Origin: Micromonospora sp. MW-13
GTDB taxonomy: Bacteria; Actinomycetota; Actinomycetes; Mycobacteriales; Micromonosporaceae
Length of the DNA stretch: 64,000 bases
Direction: 5' to 3'
Assembly: GCF_003434305.1 (NCBI RefSeq)
Contig: NZ_QKKX01000035.1
Span: forward strand, 124,001 to 188,000
Each line of letters starts with the position of its first letter. Within the stretch, counting starts at the first letter, position 1. The position numbers and the translations under genes are program-made. The notes below the pieces were generated by a model that ran no database searches, was not told the origin of the DNA, and worked only from the letters and a program-made list of their open reading frames with translations. Positions 9,882 to 17,692 of the stretch are shown here, one piece after another.

Positions 9882-11000
9882 CCGGATACCGGCCCACCCG
9901 TGGTGCAGCCGCACCGTGGAGAGGATGAAGCTGACGACCCGGCGGGAGGTGTCGGTGACCTGGTAGTCCACCGGGCACGGCACGCCCGCGGACGTCACCT
10001 GGGCGACCGCGACCGTCACCGCCTCGCGGACCGCGTCCGGGTCGAGCTCGGTCAGCAGGATGCCGCCGCTGTCCAGCGCCTCCGGGCGTTCGATCGAGTT
10101 GCGCAGCGTCACCGCGGGGAAGCCGACGATCGCCGCCTCCTCACTGATCGTGCCGCTGTCGGACAGGGTGCAGCGGGCCTGGGCCTGGAGGCGCACGTAG
10201 TCGAACAGGCCGAACGGCTCGTGGAACGTGATGCCGGCCAGGTCGGCCGGATCGGGCGCCAGCTCGGCGAGCCGCTTGCGGGTGCGGGGGTGGGTGGAGA
10301 CGAGCACCGGCAGGTCCCAGTGCTCCCGGACCGCCCGCAGGCAGTCCAGGAGCCGGGCCAGCCGGGGGGCGTCGTCGACGTTCTCCTCCCGGTGGGCGCT
10401 GACCAGGAAGTAGCCGCCGGGGGTCAGCCCGAGCTGCTCCAGGACGCCGGACTTGTCGATCTCGGCGCGGTAGTGCTCCAGCACCTCCCGCATCGGCGAG
10501 CCGGTGTGCAGGATCCGCCGCGGGTGCAGCCCCTCGGCCAGCAGGTTGCGCCGGGCGTGCTCGGTGTAGACCAGGTTGAAGTCGGCCACGTGGTCGACCA
10601 CCCGCCGGTTCGTCTCCTCCGGCACGTTCAGGTCGAAGCAGCGGTTCCCGGCCTCCATGTGGTAGACGGGCACCCGCATCCGCCGGGCGATCAGCGCGGC
10701 GATGCAACTGTTCGTGTCGCCGAGCACCAGCAGGGCGTCGGGCCGAAGGTCCTCGATCGCCCGTTCCACCCCGGTCAGCACGCCGCCGAGCACGCTGCCC
10801 AGCGAGGTGGTGTCCACCCCGAGGTAGCGGTCGGGCTGGCGCAGCCGCAGTTCGGTGAAGAAGACGTCGGAGAGGGTCGGGTCCCAGTTCTGCCCGGTGT
10901 GCACGAGCACGTGGTCGACCGTCCGGTCGAGCCGGGCGATGACCCGGGACAGCCGGATGATCTCGGGTCGGGTACCGACCACCGTCATGACGCGCGTCAT
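9876..11000 (-). CDS. fnlC: WecB/FnlC-type UDP-sugar 2-epimerase (UDP-L-FucNAc synthesis)
   Basis: A 374-residue non-hydrolysing UDP-GlcNAc 2-epimerase family protein. Seen: VVGTRPEIIRLS at 6-17, HTGQNWD near 36, GDTNSCIAALIARRM near 92, HMEAGNRCFDLNVPEE near 112, HREENVD near 206 and SDSGTISEEAAIVGFPAVTL near 283. In the E. coli/S. aureus pathway the FnlC/CapG member converts UDP-2-acetamido-2,6-dideoxy-L-talose to UDP-L-FucNAc. That role is favoured here because the gene is last in an operon with fnlA and fnlB homologues. Its ATG overlaps the stop of the preceding glycosyltransferase (ATGA). A plain WecB (UDP-ManNAc) role is the alternative. Confidence 0.85.
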   Translation of the reverse strand: MTRVMTVVGTRPEIIRLSRVIARLDRTVDHVLVHTGQNWDPTLSDVFFTELRLRQPDRYLGVDTTSLGSVLGGVLTGVERAIEDLRPDALLVLGDTNSCIAALIARRMRVPVYHMEAGNRCFDLNVPEETNRRVVDHVADFNLVYTEHARRNLLAEGLHPRRILHTGSPMREVLEHYRAEIDKSGVLEQLGLTPGGYFLVSAHREENVDDAPRLARLLDCLRAVREHWDLPVLVSTHPRTRKRLAELAPDPADLAGITFHEPFGLFDYVRLQAQARCTLSDSGTISEEAAIVGFPAVTLRNSIERPEALDSGGILLTELDPDAVREAVTVAVAQVTSAGVPCPVDYQVTDTSRRVVSFILSTVRLHHGWAGIRR

Positions 11001-12235
11001 CGACGCCTCCCCCGGTCGGCGGCCTTGATCATGATGTCCTCCAACTGGTCGACTCCCACCCGTAGCGACATGCGGTCCAGGTACACCTGGCGGGCGCGGT
11101 CGGCCGTCGCCAGCCGCTCGGCGGCGGGCTGGGCCGCCGCCGCCGCGAACCGGTCGGCGAGCGCCCGCCAGTCCTCCGGCGGGCAGGTGAGTCCGACCCG
11201 GGACGAGCGGACCAGCCGGGCGGCGTCGCCGCCCGCCGCGACGATCACCGGACGGCCGCAGGCCAGTGCCGCCTGGAGCTTCGACGGGACCGTCCCCCGC
11301 AGGCCGGCCGCGTCCCGCAGGCAGATGAGCTGGTACTCGGCCGCGGCGTACAGCTCGGCCATCCGCTCGGGCGGGCGGCGGCCGAGGAACCGGACGTTGT
11401 GGGCGCCGAGGTCGGCGGCGAGCCGGCGGGCGCTCTCCTCCTGCACTCCCGAGCCGACCAGCACCAGGTCGACGAGGTCGCGGGTCGCGGCGGCAGCCCG
11501 GACCGCCGTCTCGATCCCCTGGAGCAGCCCCAGGTTCCCGGCGAACATGATCGTGCATCGTCCGGTGTGGCCGATGGCGGCGCGGGCCGCGTCGGTGGCC
11601 GGCACCGGCCGGAACAGCCGGTCGTCGGTCCAGTTCCAGACCACCCGCACCTGGTCCGGGTCCGCGCCGCGCTCGATGACGAGTTCGGCCATCGCCGGCG
11701 AGATCACCGCGATGGCCGTGACCGACCGGTAGATCCGGCGCATGGCCGCGGCGATCGCCCCGTCCAGCAGCCGGCCCGCGCGCCCCTGCGGGGCCATCCC
11801 CGAGTGCCGCACCGACTCCGGCCACGGGTCCTGGACGTGCAGGACGGCCGGCGTGCCGCGCAGCAGCCGGCCGAGGGCGGCCGGGGCGACGGACGTGGGC
11901 GGCGGGTGGTAGACGTACGTCACGTCGACGTCGGCGAGGTAGCGGGCCCCGGCGAGGGTGCTCGTCGCCGCGAAGGACAGGTAGCTGGCCGCCCGGCGCA
12001 CCGGGGACCGGTCGTGGCTGGGGTACGACGGCACCCGGCGCACGGTCAGCCCGCCGGTGCGGACGCAGTCGTTCCACCGCTGCCGGTAGCCGGGGTAGAG
12101 GCGGCCGTACGGATAGCTGGGGAAGGAGGTGAGCACCTTGACCTCGTGCCCGCGCGCGACCAGTTCGGCGGCGAGATTGTCCTGGATGAAGGCGCCCTCC
12201 GGCGGGTACCACTGGCTGACCAGGCCGACCCTCAT
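10997..12235 (-). CDS. glycosyltransferase family 4, WbuB-like (probable L-FucNAc transferase)
   Basis: A 412-residue GT-B fold enzyme. It opens with RVGLVSQWYPPEGAFIQDNL, typical of WbuB/FucNAc transferases, and has the acceptor-side GHEVKVLTSFPSYPYG, the donor-side MFAGNLGLLQGIETAVRAA near 186 and a conserved VPSKLQAALACGRPVIVAAG near 294. In enterobacterial O-antigen loci WbuB sits beside the fnl genes and transfers L-FucNAc. The same linkage here (fnlA-fnlB-GT-fnlC with 4-7 nt overlaps) is the main reason for the proposed donor. No membrane segment is obvious; a peripheral inner-leaflet location is expected. Confidence 0.85.
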   Translation of the reverse strand: MRVGLVSQWYPPEGAFIQDNLAAELVARGHEVKVLTSFPSYPYGRLYPGYRQRWNDCVRTGGLTVRRVPSYPSHDRSPVRRAASYLSFAATSTLAGARYLADVDVTYVYHPPPTSVAPAALGRLLRGTPAVLHVQDPWPESVRHSGMAPQGRAGRLLDGAIAAAMRRIYRSVTAIAVISPAMAELVIERGADPDQVRVVWNWTDDRLFRPVPATDAARAAIGHTGRCTIMFAGNLGLLQGIETAVRAAAATRDLVDLVLVGSGVQEESARRLAADLGAHNVRFLGRRPPERMAELYAAAEYQLICLRDAAGLRGTVPSKLQAALACGRPVIVAAGGDAARLVRSSRVGLTCPPEDWRALADRFAAAAAQPAAERLATADRARQVYLDRMSLRVGVDQLEDIMIKAADRGRRR

Positions 12236-13359
12236 CCGGCGACCACCGCGCTCGGCACCAGGACCGGCAGGTCGACCGGCTCGGGGTACGTGTCGGGCCG
12301 GTCCGGGTCGAAGATCTCGTTGGTCCAGAACAGGGTGACCAGTTCACCGGGCCCGGTGTTGGTGATCCGGTGCGCCCACATCGTCGGCATGTCCACGGCG
12401 ACCGGCTCGTCGCCGGCGACCGCGAAGCGGACGACGTCGGCGTGGCCGACCCGGCGCAGGGCGATCTCCGCCGAGCCGCGCAGCACGACGAAGCGCTCGA
12501 TCTTGGCGAGGTGGAAGTGCTCCCCCCGGGTCACCCCCGGGTGGCTGCCCGAGCAGAAGCTCTGGCCGCCGCCGTCGTGCACCTTGACCGTCTCCACCAG
12601 TTCGCCCCGCGCGTCCGAGCGCCGGGGCAGCGGCATCGGGACGCCGGACGGGAAGACGTGCGAGCGGTAGGTGTTGAACAGCCGCACGTCGTGCCGGTCC
12701 CGCAGCGGCGGGATCTCCCCCCGGCGGTAGGCGTCGGCGAAGCCGGTCAGCCGGTGGGCCAGCTCGCCCACCCCGATCCGCAACGCCGGCATGGCCGGGT
12801 CCCAGGACCCGCCGGCCGGCTCGCCGACGAGCCGGGCGGCGGCGTCGGTGGCGTGCACCAGCTCCATGTCCCGGTCGAGCTGCACCTGCGGCGGGTCGCC
12901 GGAGGCGAGCAGCCGGCAGAAGGTGGCGACCACGGAGTTGTAGAAGGGCCGGCCGTGCTCGCCGTACAGGTTGGGCAGCAGCAGGTCGTCGAGGGCGGCT
13001 CCGGTGTCGGCCAGGATCGCCGCCGCGGTGGCCTTCGCGTCGCCGTACGGGGTGCCGTTGCCGGCCTGGACCGAGTTGGCGAAGACCACCGCCGGCGGGG
13101 CGGGGCAGCGCCGCAGCCCGTGCGCGAGCTGCGCGGCCAACTGGACGTTCCCGGCGGCCACCTGGGCGGGGTCGCCCCGGTTCACACCGGCCAGGTGCAG
13201 CACCCGGTCGACCCCGGCGAGCTTCGCGGCGACGGCGTCCGGGTCGGTCAGGTCGGTCCGGGTGACGACGACGGGCTCCGGGCGGCCCAGCGCGCGCAGC
13301 AGCGTCCGGACGTGCCAGCCGAGGAAGCCGTCGGCGCCGGTGACGGCCAGCCTCAGCAT
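12232..13359 (-). CDS. fnlB: CapF/FnlB bifunctional SDR-cupin epimerase/reductase
   Basis: A 375-residue two-domain protein. The N-terminal SDR domain starts MLRLAVTGADGFLGWHVRTL (Rossmann glycine motif at 8-14). The C-terminal cupin has SHPGVTRGEHFHLAKIERF near 275, whose His/Glu/His residues would bind the metal. This fusion is characteristic of CapF, whose cupin completes C3 epimerisation and whose SDR domain reduces C4 to give UDP-2-acetamido-2,6-dideoxy-L-talose. The start at 13359 overlaps the fnlA stop by 7 nt, and its stop overlaps the next ATG (ATGA). It is the most specific marker for the L-FucNAc pathway in this operon. Confidence 0.92.
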   Translation of the reverse strand: MLRLAVTGADGFLGWHVRTLLRALGRPEPVVVTRTDLTDPDAVAAKLAGVDRVLHLAGVNRGDPAQVAAGNVQLAAQLAHGLRRCPAPPAVVFANSVQAGNGTPYGDAKATAAAILADTGAALDDLLLPNLYGEHGRPFYNSVVATFCRLLASGDPPQVQLDRDMELVHATDAAARLVGEPAGGSWDPAMPALRIGVGELAHRLTGFADAYRRGEIPPLRDRHDVRLFNTYRSHVFPSGVPMPLPRRSDARGELVETVKVHDGGGQSFCSGSHPGVTRGEHFHLAKIERFVVLRGSAEIALRRVGHADVVRFAVAGDEPVAVDMPTMWAHRITNTGPGELVTLFWTNEIFDPDRPDTYPEPVDLPVLVPSAVVAG

Positions 13360-14393
13360 GCCGGCACCGGGTCGCGCAGGGCCAGCTCCGCCCGGATCTC
13401 CGGCAGGGTGCGCAGCAGCTCCATGATCTCCGGTACGCCGAGCCGGGGCGCGTTGGCCGAGTTGAAGTCCTCCCGGGGCACCTCGCCCAGCTCGCCCTCG
13501 GAGACGTACAGCGCGTAGTTCAGGTCCCGCCCGTCGACCGGCACCCGGAAGAACTCCCCGAAGTCGTCGGCCTGGGCCAGTTCCTCCCGGCTGGCCAACG
13601 TCTCGTGCCACTTCTCGCTGTGCCGCACGCCGATGACGTCGAGCTTGCACGGCACGTCGAACAGCCGGCAGACCGCCTCGGCGAGGTCGGCGATCGTCCC
13701 GGCGGCGGCCTTGCGGATGAACACGTCGCCGGGCTGCGCGCGGTGGAAGGCGTGCTCGACCAGGTCGACCGAGTCGGCCAGCGACATCAGGAACCGGGTC
13801 ATCGTCGGGTCGGTGACGGTCAGCGGCCGGCCGGCCTTGATCTGCTCGACGAAGAGCGGGATGACCGAGCCGCGCGAGTACATCACGTTGCCGTACCGCA
13901 CGCAGGACACCGTGGTGGCGCTGCGCGGGTCGTTACGGGCGTGGGCCTGGGCCACCTTCTCCATCAGGGCCTTGCTCATGCCCATCGCGTTGACCGGGTA
14001 GACCGCCTTGTCGGTGCTGAGCACCACCACGGAGCCGACCCCGTTGCGCGCGGCGGCCTCGATCACGTTGGCGCTGCCGAGCACGTTGGTGCGGACCGCC
14101 TCCAGCGGGAAGAACTCACAGGACGGCACCTGCTTCAGCGCCGCCGCGTGGAAGACGAAGTCCACCTCGCGGGTCGCCCGCTCGACCGTGTCCCGGTCCC
14201 GGACGTCGCCGACGTGGTAGCGGACCCGCTCGTCACCGAGCGCCCGGCGCATCGCGTCCTGCTTGGCCTCGTCGCGGCTGAGGATGCGCACCTCGCCCAC
14301 GTCCCGGGCCAGCAGTCGCCGCGTCATGGTCTGCCCGAAGGAACCGGTGCCGCCGGTGATGAGCACCCGGCGGCCCGAGGTCGTGAAAGCCAT
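13353..14393 (-). CDS. fnlA: CapE/FnlA UDP-GlcNAc 4,6-dehydratase/5-epimerase
   Basis: A 346-residue extended SDR. Seen: VLITGGTGSFGQTMTRRLLA (NAD-binding, about 9-28), VGDVRDRDTVE near 62, HAAALKQVPSCEFFPLEAV near 81 and STDKAVYPVNAMGMSKALM near 121. The last carries MxxxK where classical SDRs have YxxxK, a known feature of CapE. The C-terminus has WHETLASREELAQ and REDFNSAN, seen in CapE/FnlA. It catalyses the first step from UDP-GlcNAc toward UDP-L-FucNAc. ATG at 14393 is preferred over 14414 because GGGAGAGG lies just upstream. First gene of the leftward fnl operon. Confidence 0.92.
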   Translation of the reverse strand: MAFTTSGRRVLITGGTGSFGQTMTRRLLARDVGEVRILSRDEAKQDAMRRALGDERVRYHVGDVRDRDTVERATREVDFVFHAAALKQVPSCEFFPLEAVRTNVLGSANVIEAAARNGVGSVVVLSTDKAVYPVNAMGMSKALMEKVAQAHARNDPRSATTVSCVRYGNVMYSRGSVIPLFVEQIKAGRPLTVTDPTMTRFLMSLADSVDLVEHAFHRAQPGDVFIRKAAAGTIADLAEAVCRLFDVPCKLDVIGVRHSEKWHETLASREELAQADDFGEFFRVPVDGRDLNYALYVSEGELGEVPREDFNSANAPRLGVPEIMELLRTLPEIRAELALRDPVPAC

Positions 14394-14804
14394 AGCCTCT
14401 CCCGTTTTCGTCACGCCCGGCGGACGGCTTTCCCCGTCCCGCCCGCCCGTGCCGCGGCGGTGCGTCGGCCGCGAGGGCGACCGCCCGGGCCTGCCGGCTC
14501 CGGTGCGGCACCCGGGTCAACGACGCCCCCACACCCACAGATACGCGTTTCGGGTTATATCCTCGAATCACTCTTAAATGGATGAGAAGGAGGGAAAATA
14601 CCTTCCGAGCACGCCGCGGGCGAGCCCGCCAACGGGGTTCGCGGCGGTCTCATCCACCACTGGCGGTTCCCCCGATTCGCCCACCTTGTCGCGTCGCAAC
14701 TGGTACAAAGGGCGCGGACCATGCGGACCCGCCAGGTCACGTCACGCTCCACAGCGGAGTAGTCGACCGGGGCGGCGACGCGGTCCGACAGCGTAAGGAG
14801 CACC
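14394..14804. promoter_or_regulatory. divergent control region between the fnl operon and the wzy leader ORF
   Basis: 411 bp without a recognised gene and with a locally AT-rich core (about 14535-14600, containing GGGTTATATCC and CTCTTAAATGG). Minus-strand TATAAC and plus-strand TTATAT are -10 candidates within it. The downstream end holds the AAGGAG ribosome site (14795-14800) of the 30-codon ORF. The actual start points cannot be fixed by eye. Confidence 0.4.
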
Positions 14805-14897
14805 ATGCCACCAGTTCGACCACCGCAGCCGGACCGGTGCCACCCGGCCGGCGCGGGCCCGACCGTGGCCGCCCGGGGGCGGTCCGCCCGCCGATGA
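14805..14897 (+). CDS. 30-codon leader ORF translationally coupled to wzy-like gene
   Basis: ATG at 14805 lies 4 nt after a perfect AAGGAG. The ORF encodes 30 residues (MPPVRPPQPDRCHPAGAGPT, then ten more ending RR) and stops with TGA at 14895-14897, overlapping the ATG of the next gene by 4 nt (ATGA). The next gene has no ribosome site of its own, so its translation probably depends on ribosomes finishing this ORF. The peptide is Pro/Arg-rich with one Cys and no membrane segment. It could be a coupling or attenuation device rather than a functional peptide. The alternative, that wzy starts further upstream in its own open frame, is not excluded. Confidence 0.5.
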   Translation: MPPVRPPQPDRCHPAGAGPTVAARGRSARR

Positions 14898-16219
14898 CCA
14901 CCTCACCACCTCGACTCGGCCCGCGCACCCCCGCCACCGGACGGCAGCCGCAGGCGGCGGACCGTCCGCCGGGCCCGGTCCCGTTCGGCCGGGGGCAGCG
15001 GCGGGCGGCGGGCCAACCCGGCACGTGGCTGCTCCGCGCGTGGCCGAACGGCCTGCCCAGCGTCGCCCTGCTCTGCTGGATCGCGTTCTGGGCGGCCCGC
15101 CCGCCCTGGTGGTCGTTCAACTGGCTGGCCCCGCTGGCCGTGGCGGCGCTGCTGCTCAGCGGCCGGCTGCCCCGGCCGCGCTGGGCGGATGCCCTGGCGG
15201 CGGCGACCGCGGGCTGGGCGTACAACACCAACCTCTGGTCGGACCGGCCGGACCTCACCGTGATGGGGGCCTACCGGTACGCGACGGTCTGCCTGCTCTT
15301 CGTGGCCTGCCGGCACGTGCTGCGCACCCGGCGGGACCTGCTGCTGGTGGGCGGGACGTTCCTCGCCGGGTGCGTGTTCGTCGCCCAGGAGGTGGTCACC
15401 GGGGCGGCCGAGGACCTCCGCTCGCGGGGACAGGTGCTCGACGTGGCCCACCGGTTCGGCGTCGAGGGCCGGGAGGTGAATCTCACCGCCTACACGCTGG
15501 CCGCCGGGATCGTGGTCGCCGCGCTCGTGACCGTCGCCCTGGCACGTCACCGGCGGTGGCGCCTGGTGCCGCTGGCCGCCGCTGCGCTGCTGCTCTGGGC
15601 CATGCTGCTCACCGGCTCCCGGGGCGCCGCGATCGGGGTGCTGCTCGGCCTGGCCGCCCTGCTGGCGGCCCGGTTCTGGCCCCGGCCGACGGTACTCGTC
15701 CTCGGCCTGCTCGGGCCCGGGCTCCTCTTCCTGGTGCCGCTCGGCAGGACCCCGGACTGGACGATGACCTGGCTCGACAGCATGTACGGCCGGGCCACCG
15801 GCGACATCTCCGGGCGGCTGTGGCTCTGGCCCTACGCCATCACCACCTGGTCGGAGCACCCGATCATCGGCTCCGGGCCGGGGGTGCTCATCGCGACCAA
15901 CCCGTACGGCGTCGGCCCGCACAACCTGCTGTTGACCGTCGGCAACGACCTGGGGCTGATCGGCGTGCTGCTCTACTTCGGCACGATCACCGCCGCCCTG
16001 GTGACGACCGCCCGCGCGGCGCCGGTCGGCCGCCTGCTGGTCTGCGGCTTCGCCGCGCTGATGCTGCCGATCTGGCTCACCGGCCAGTGGGAGGCGTCGC
16101 CGGCCGCCTGGCTGGCCCTGGCCATGCTGACCGTGCTGCCCACGCTCCGCGCCCCGGCGACGCCGCAGGCCCCCACCGCAGGACGACAACCGAGAGCCGA
16201 GGTGCCCGCCAGCGGGTGA
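14894..16219 (+). CDS. O-antigen polymerase/ligase (Wzy/WaaL-like) membrane protein
   Basis: A 441-residue polytopic protein with about ten hydrophobic segments and a long extracytoplasmic loop. Family landmarks: MLLTGSRGAAIGVLLGLAAL near 236 and, after the loop, TTWSEHPIIGSGPGVLIATN near 318 followed by HNLLLTVGNDLGLIGVLLYF near 346. These are typical of the Wzy_C/O-antigen ligase superfamily, which joins lipid-linked repeat units outside the membrane. An Arg/Pro-rich cytoplasmic tail of about 50 residues precedes the first membrane segment. It is the only polymerase-like gene in the locus and faces the fnl operon divergently. Polymerase versus ligase cannot be separated by sequence. Confidence 0.85.
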   Translation: MTTSPPRLGPRTPATGRQPQAADRPPGPVPFGRGQRRAAGQPGTWLLRAWPNGLPSVALLCWIAFWAARPPWWSFNWLAPLAVAALLLSGRLPRPRWADALAAATAGWAYNTNLWSDRPDLTVMGAYRYATVCLLFVACRHVLRTRRDLLLVGGTFLAGCVFVAQEVVTGAAEDLRSRGQVLDVAHRFGVEGREVNLTAYTLAAGIVVAALVTVALARHRRWRLVPLAAAALLLWAMLLTGSRGAAIGVLLGLAALLAARFWPRPTVLVLGLLGPGLLFLVPLGRTPDWTMTWLDSMYGRATGDISGRLWLWPYAITTWSEHPIIGSGPGVLIATNPYGVGPHNLLLTVGNDLGLIGVLLYFGTITAALVTTARAAPVGRLLVCGFAALMLPIWLTGQWEASPAAWLALAMLTVLPTLRAPATPQAPTAGRQPRAEVPASG

Positions 16220-16291
16220 GCCCGGGCGGAACCCGCCGTCGGGCACCGCCCGGCCCGCGCCCCGGCCGACGGGATCGGGGGACGCGAACGC

Positions 16292-17692
16292 TCAGCCGCG
16301 CTCGGCGCCCGGGGCCAGCCCGGCCGGGTCGCGCCGGGGCTGCGGCGCGGGACCGACCGGCCCCCGGGCGGCCCGCGCCAGGGTCTCGGCGAACCGGGCG
16401 GCCACCTGGTCCGCCCGGTGGTGGCGGACGGCGAAGTCCAGCCCCTGCCGGCCCAGCCGCTCGCGCAGCGCGGGATCCGCGCAGAGCCGGGCGACCTCCC
16501 GGGCCAGCCGGGCGGGATCGTCCACGCCGACCACGGCACCGGCACCGGCCGCGTCCAGGTGGGCCATCGAGGCCAGTTCCGCCGGACCGAAACCCAGCAC
16601 CGGCCGACCGGCGGCGAGATACTGGGGGATCTTGGTGGACAGCGAATACCGGGTGAAGTGGCAGTGTTCCTCGGCGAACGACTCGACGTGCACCAGCACG
16701 TCGGCGCGGCGCAGCACCCCGGCGACCTCGTCGCTGGCCAGCGACCGGCCCAGCCGGACGCCGGGCAGCCCGAGCCGCTCGCCGTACCGGTCCAGATCCT
16801 GCGGGGGCGCGTGCACGGTCAGCCGGGCCCGCAGGCCGTCGGCGGCAAGCCGGCCGAGGGCCTCGCCGACCTGGCGCAGCGACCGCCAGCGGTCCAGGTG
16901 CAGCCCGCCGACGTAGACGAGGTCCAGCACCGCCCCGTCGGTGGCCGGGCGGGCCGGGCCCGGCCGGCCGGCGAAGTCCGCCGGGTCGACGCAGTTGCCG
17001 AAGGCCGCGAAGGGCAGCCCGTAGCGGCGCTGGTACTCCCGCGCCATCGGCTCGCTGATCCCCAGGCCGTACGACGAGTGCCGGATCACCTCCCGGACCT
17101 CGGCGAGCAGCGCGCGCCGGGCGACGCCGAGCGTCTGCCGGTCGGTGTACAGGGTGCTGGGCCAGTCGTCCATGAAGTGCGGCACCAGCGGCACCCCGCA
17201 CTCCCGGGCCGCCAGCACGGCCAGCCGCATCTGCCGGATGCTGCCCAGCGTCGCGTACACCACCTGCGGGCGCTGCTCCCGCATCCACCGGCGCGCCCCG
17301 GCCGGCACCCGCAGCGGGCTGAGGTCGACGAACGCCCGCAGCTCGGCCCGCATCCGGGCGCGCAGCGACCCCAGCTCGACGCCCGCCCCGCCGGCCCCCG
17401 CCCCGCCCACGCCCGACCGGTCCGGCACGCCCGACGACGTCCCCCGGATGGTCCGGGCCCGCCAGCGGAAGAGGTGGTACTCCACGGGCGCGCAGCGCGG
17501 GTCGAGCCGCAGGAACCGCTGGCAGACGTCCGTGGCGGGGTCCCGGTCCTCGGCATAGAGCTGGGCCAGCCGCTGCCCCGGCCAGCCGGCGAAGAGGTTG
17601 GACAGGGTGATCCCGGTGCCCGAGGCGCGGCCGAACACCGCCGCGCCGACGACCAGCACCCGGGGATGCTCCTCAGCCCACCAGTTGTCCAT
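16292..17692 (-). CDS. glycosyltransferase (GT4-like, GT-B fold)
   Basis: A 466-residue enzyme. The N-terminal domain begins RVLVVGAAVFGRASGTGITL (11-30). A low-complexity GVGGAGAGGAGVELG insert sits near 90. The donor domain holds LVYVGGLHLDRWRSLRQVGE near 239 and the nucleotide-sugar loop LSTKIPQYLAAGRPVLGFGP near 336. No close functional family was recognised. ATG at 17692 has GGAG upstream and lies 20 nt inside the end of the flippase gene, so the two genes are co-transcribed. It likely adds one sugar of the repeat unit on the cytoplasmic face. Confidence 0.82.
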   Translation of the reverse strand: MDNWWAEEHPRVLVVGAAVFGRASGTGITLSNLFAGWPGQRLAQLYAEDRDPATDVCQRFLRLDPRCAPVEYHLFRWRARTIRGTSSGVPDRSGVGGAGAGGAGVELGSLRARMRAELRAFVDLSPLRVPAGARRWMREQRPQVVYATLGSIRQMRLAVLAARECGVPLVPHFMDDWPSTLYTDRQTLGVARRALLAEVREVIRHSSYGLGISEPMAREYQRRYGLPFAAFGNCVDPADFAGRPGPARPATDGAVLDLVYVGGLHLDRWRSLRQVGEALGRLAADGLRARLTVHAPPQDLDRYGERLGLPGVRLGRSLASDEVAGVLRRADVLVHVESFAEEHCHFTRYSLSTKIPQYLAAGRPVLGFGPAELASMAHLDAAGAGAVVGVDDPARLAREVARLCADPALRERLGRQGLDFAVRHHRADQVAARFAETLARAARGPVGPAPQPRRDPAGLAPGAERG

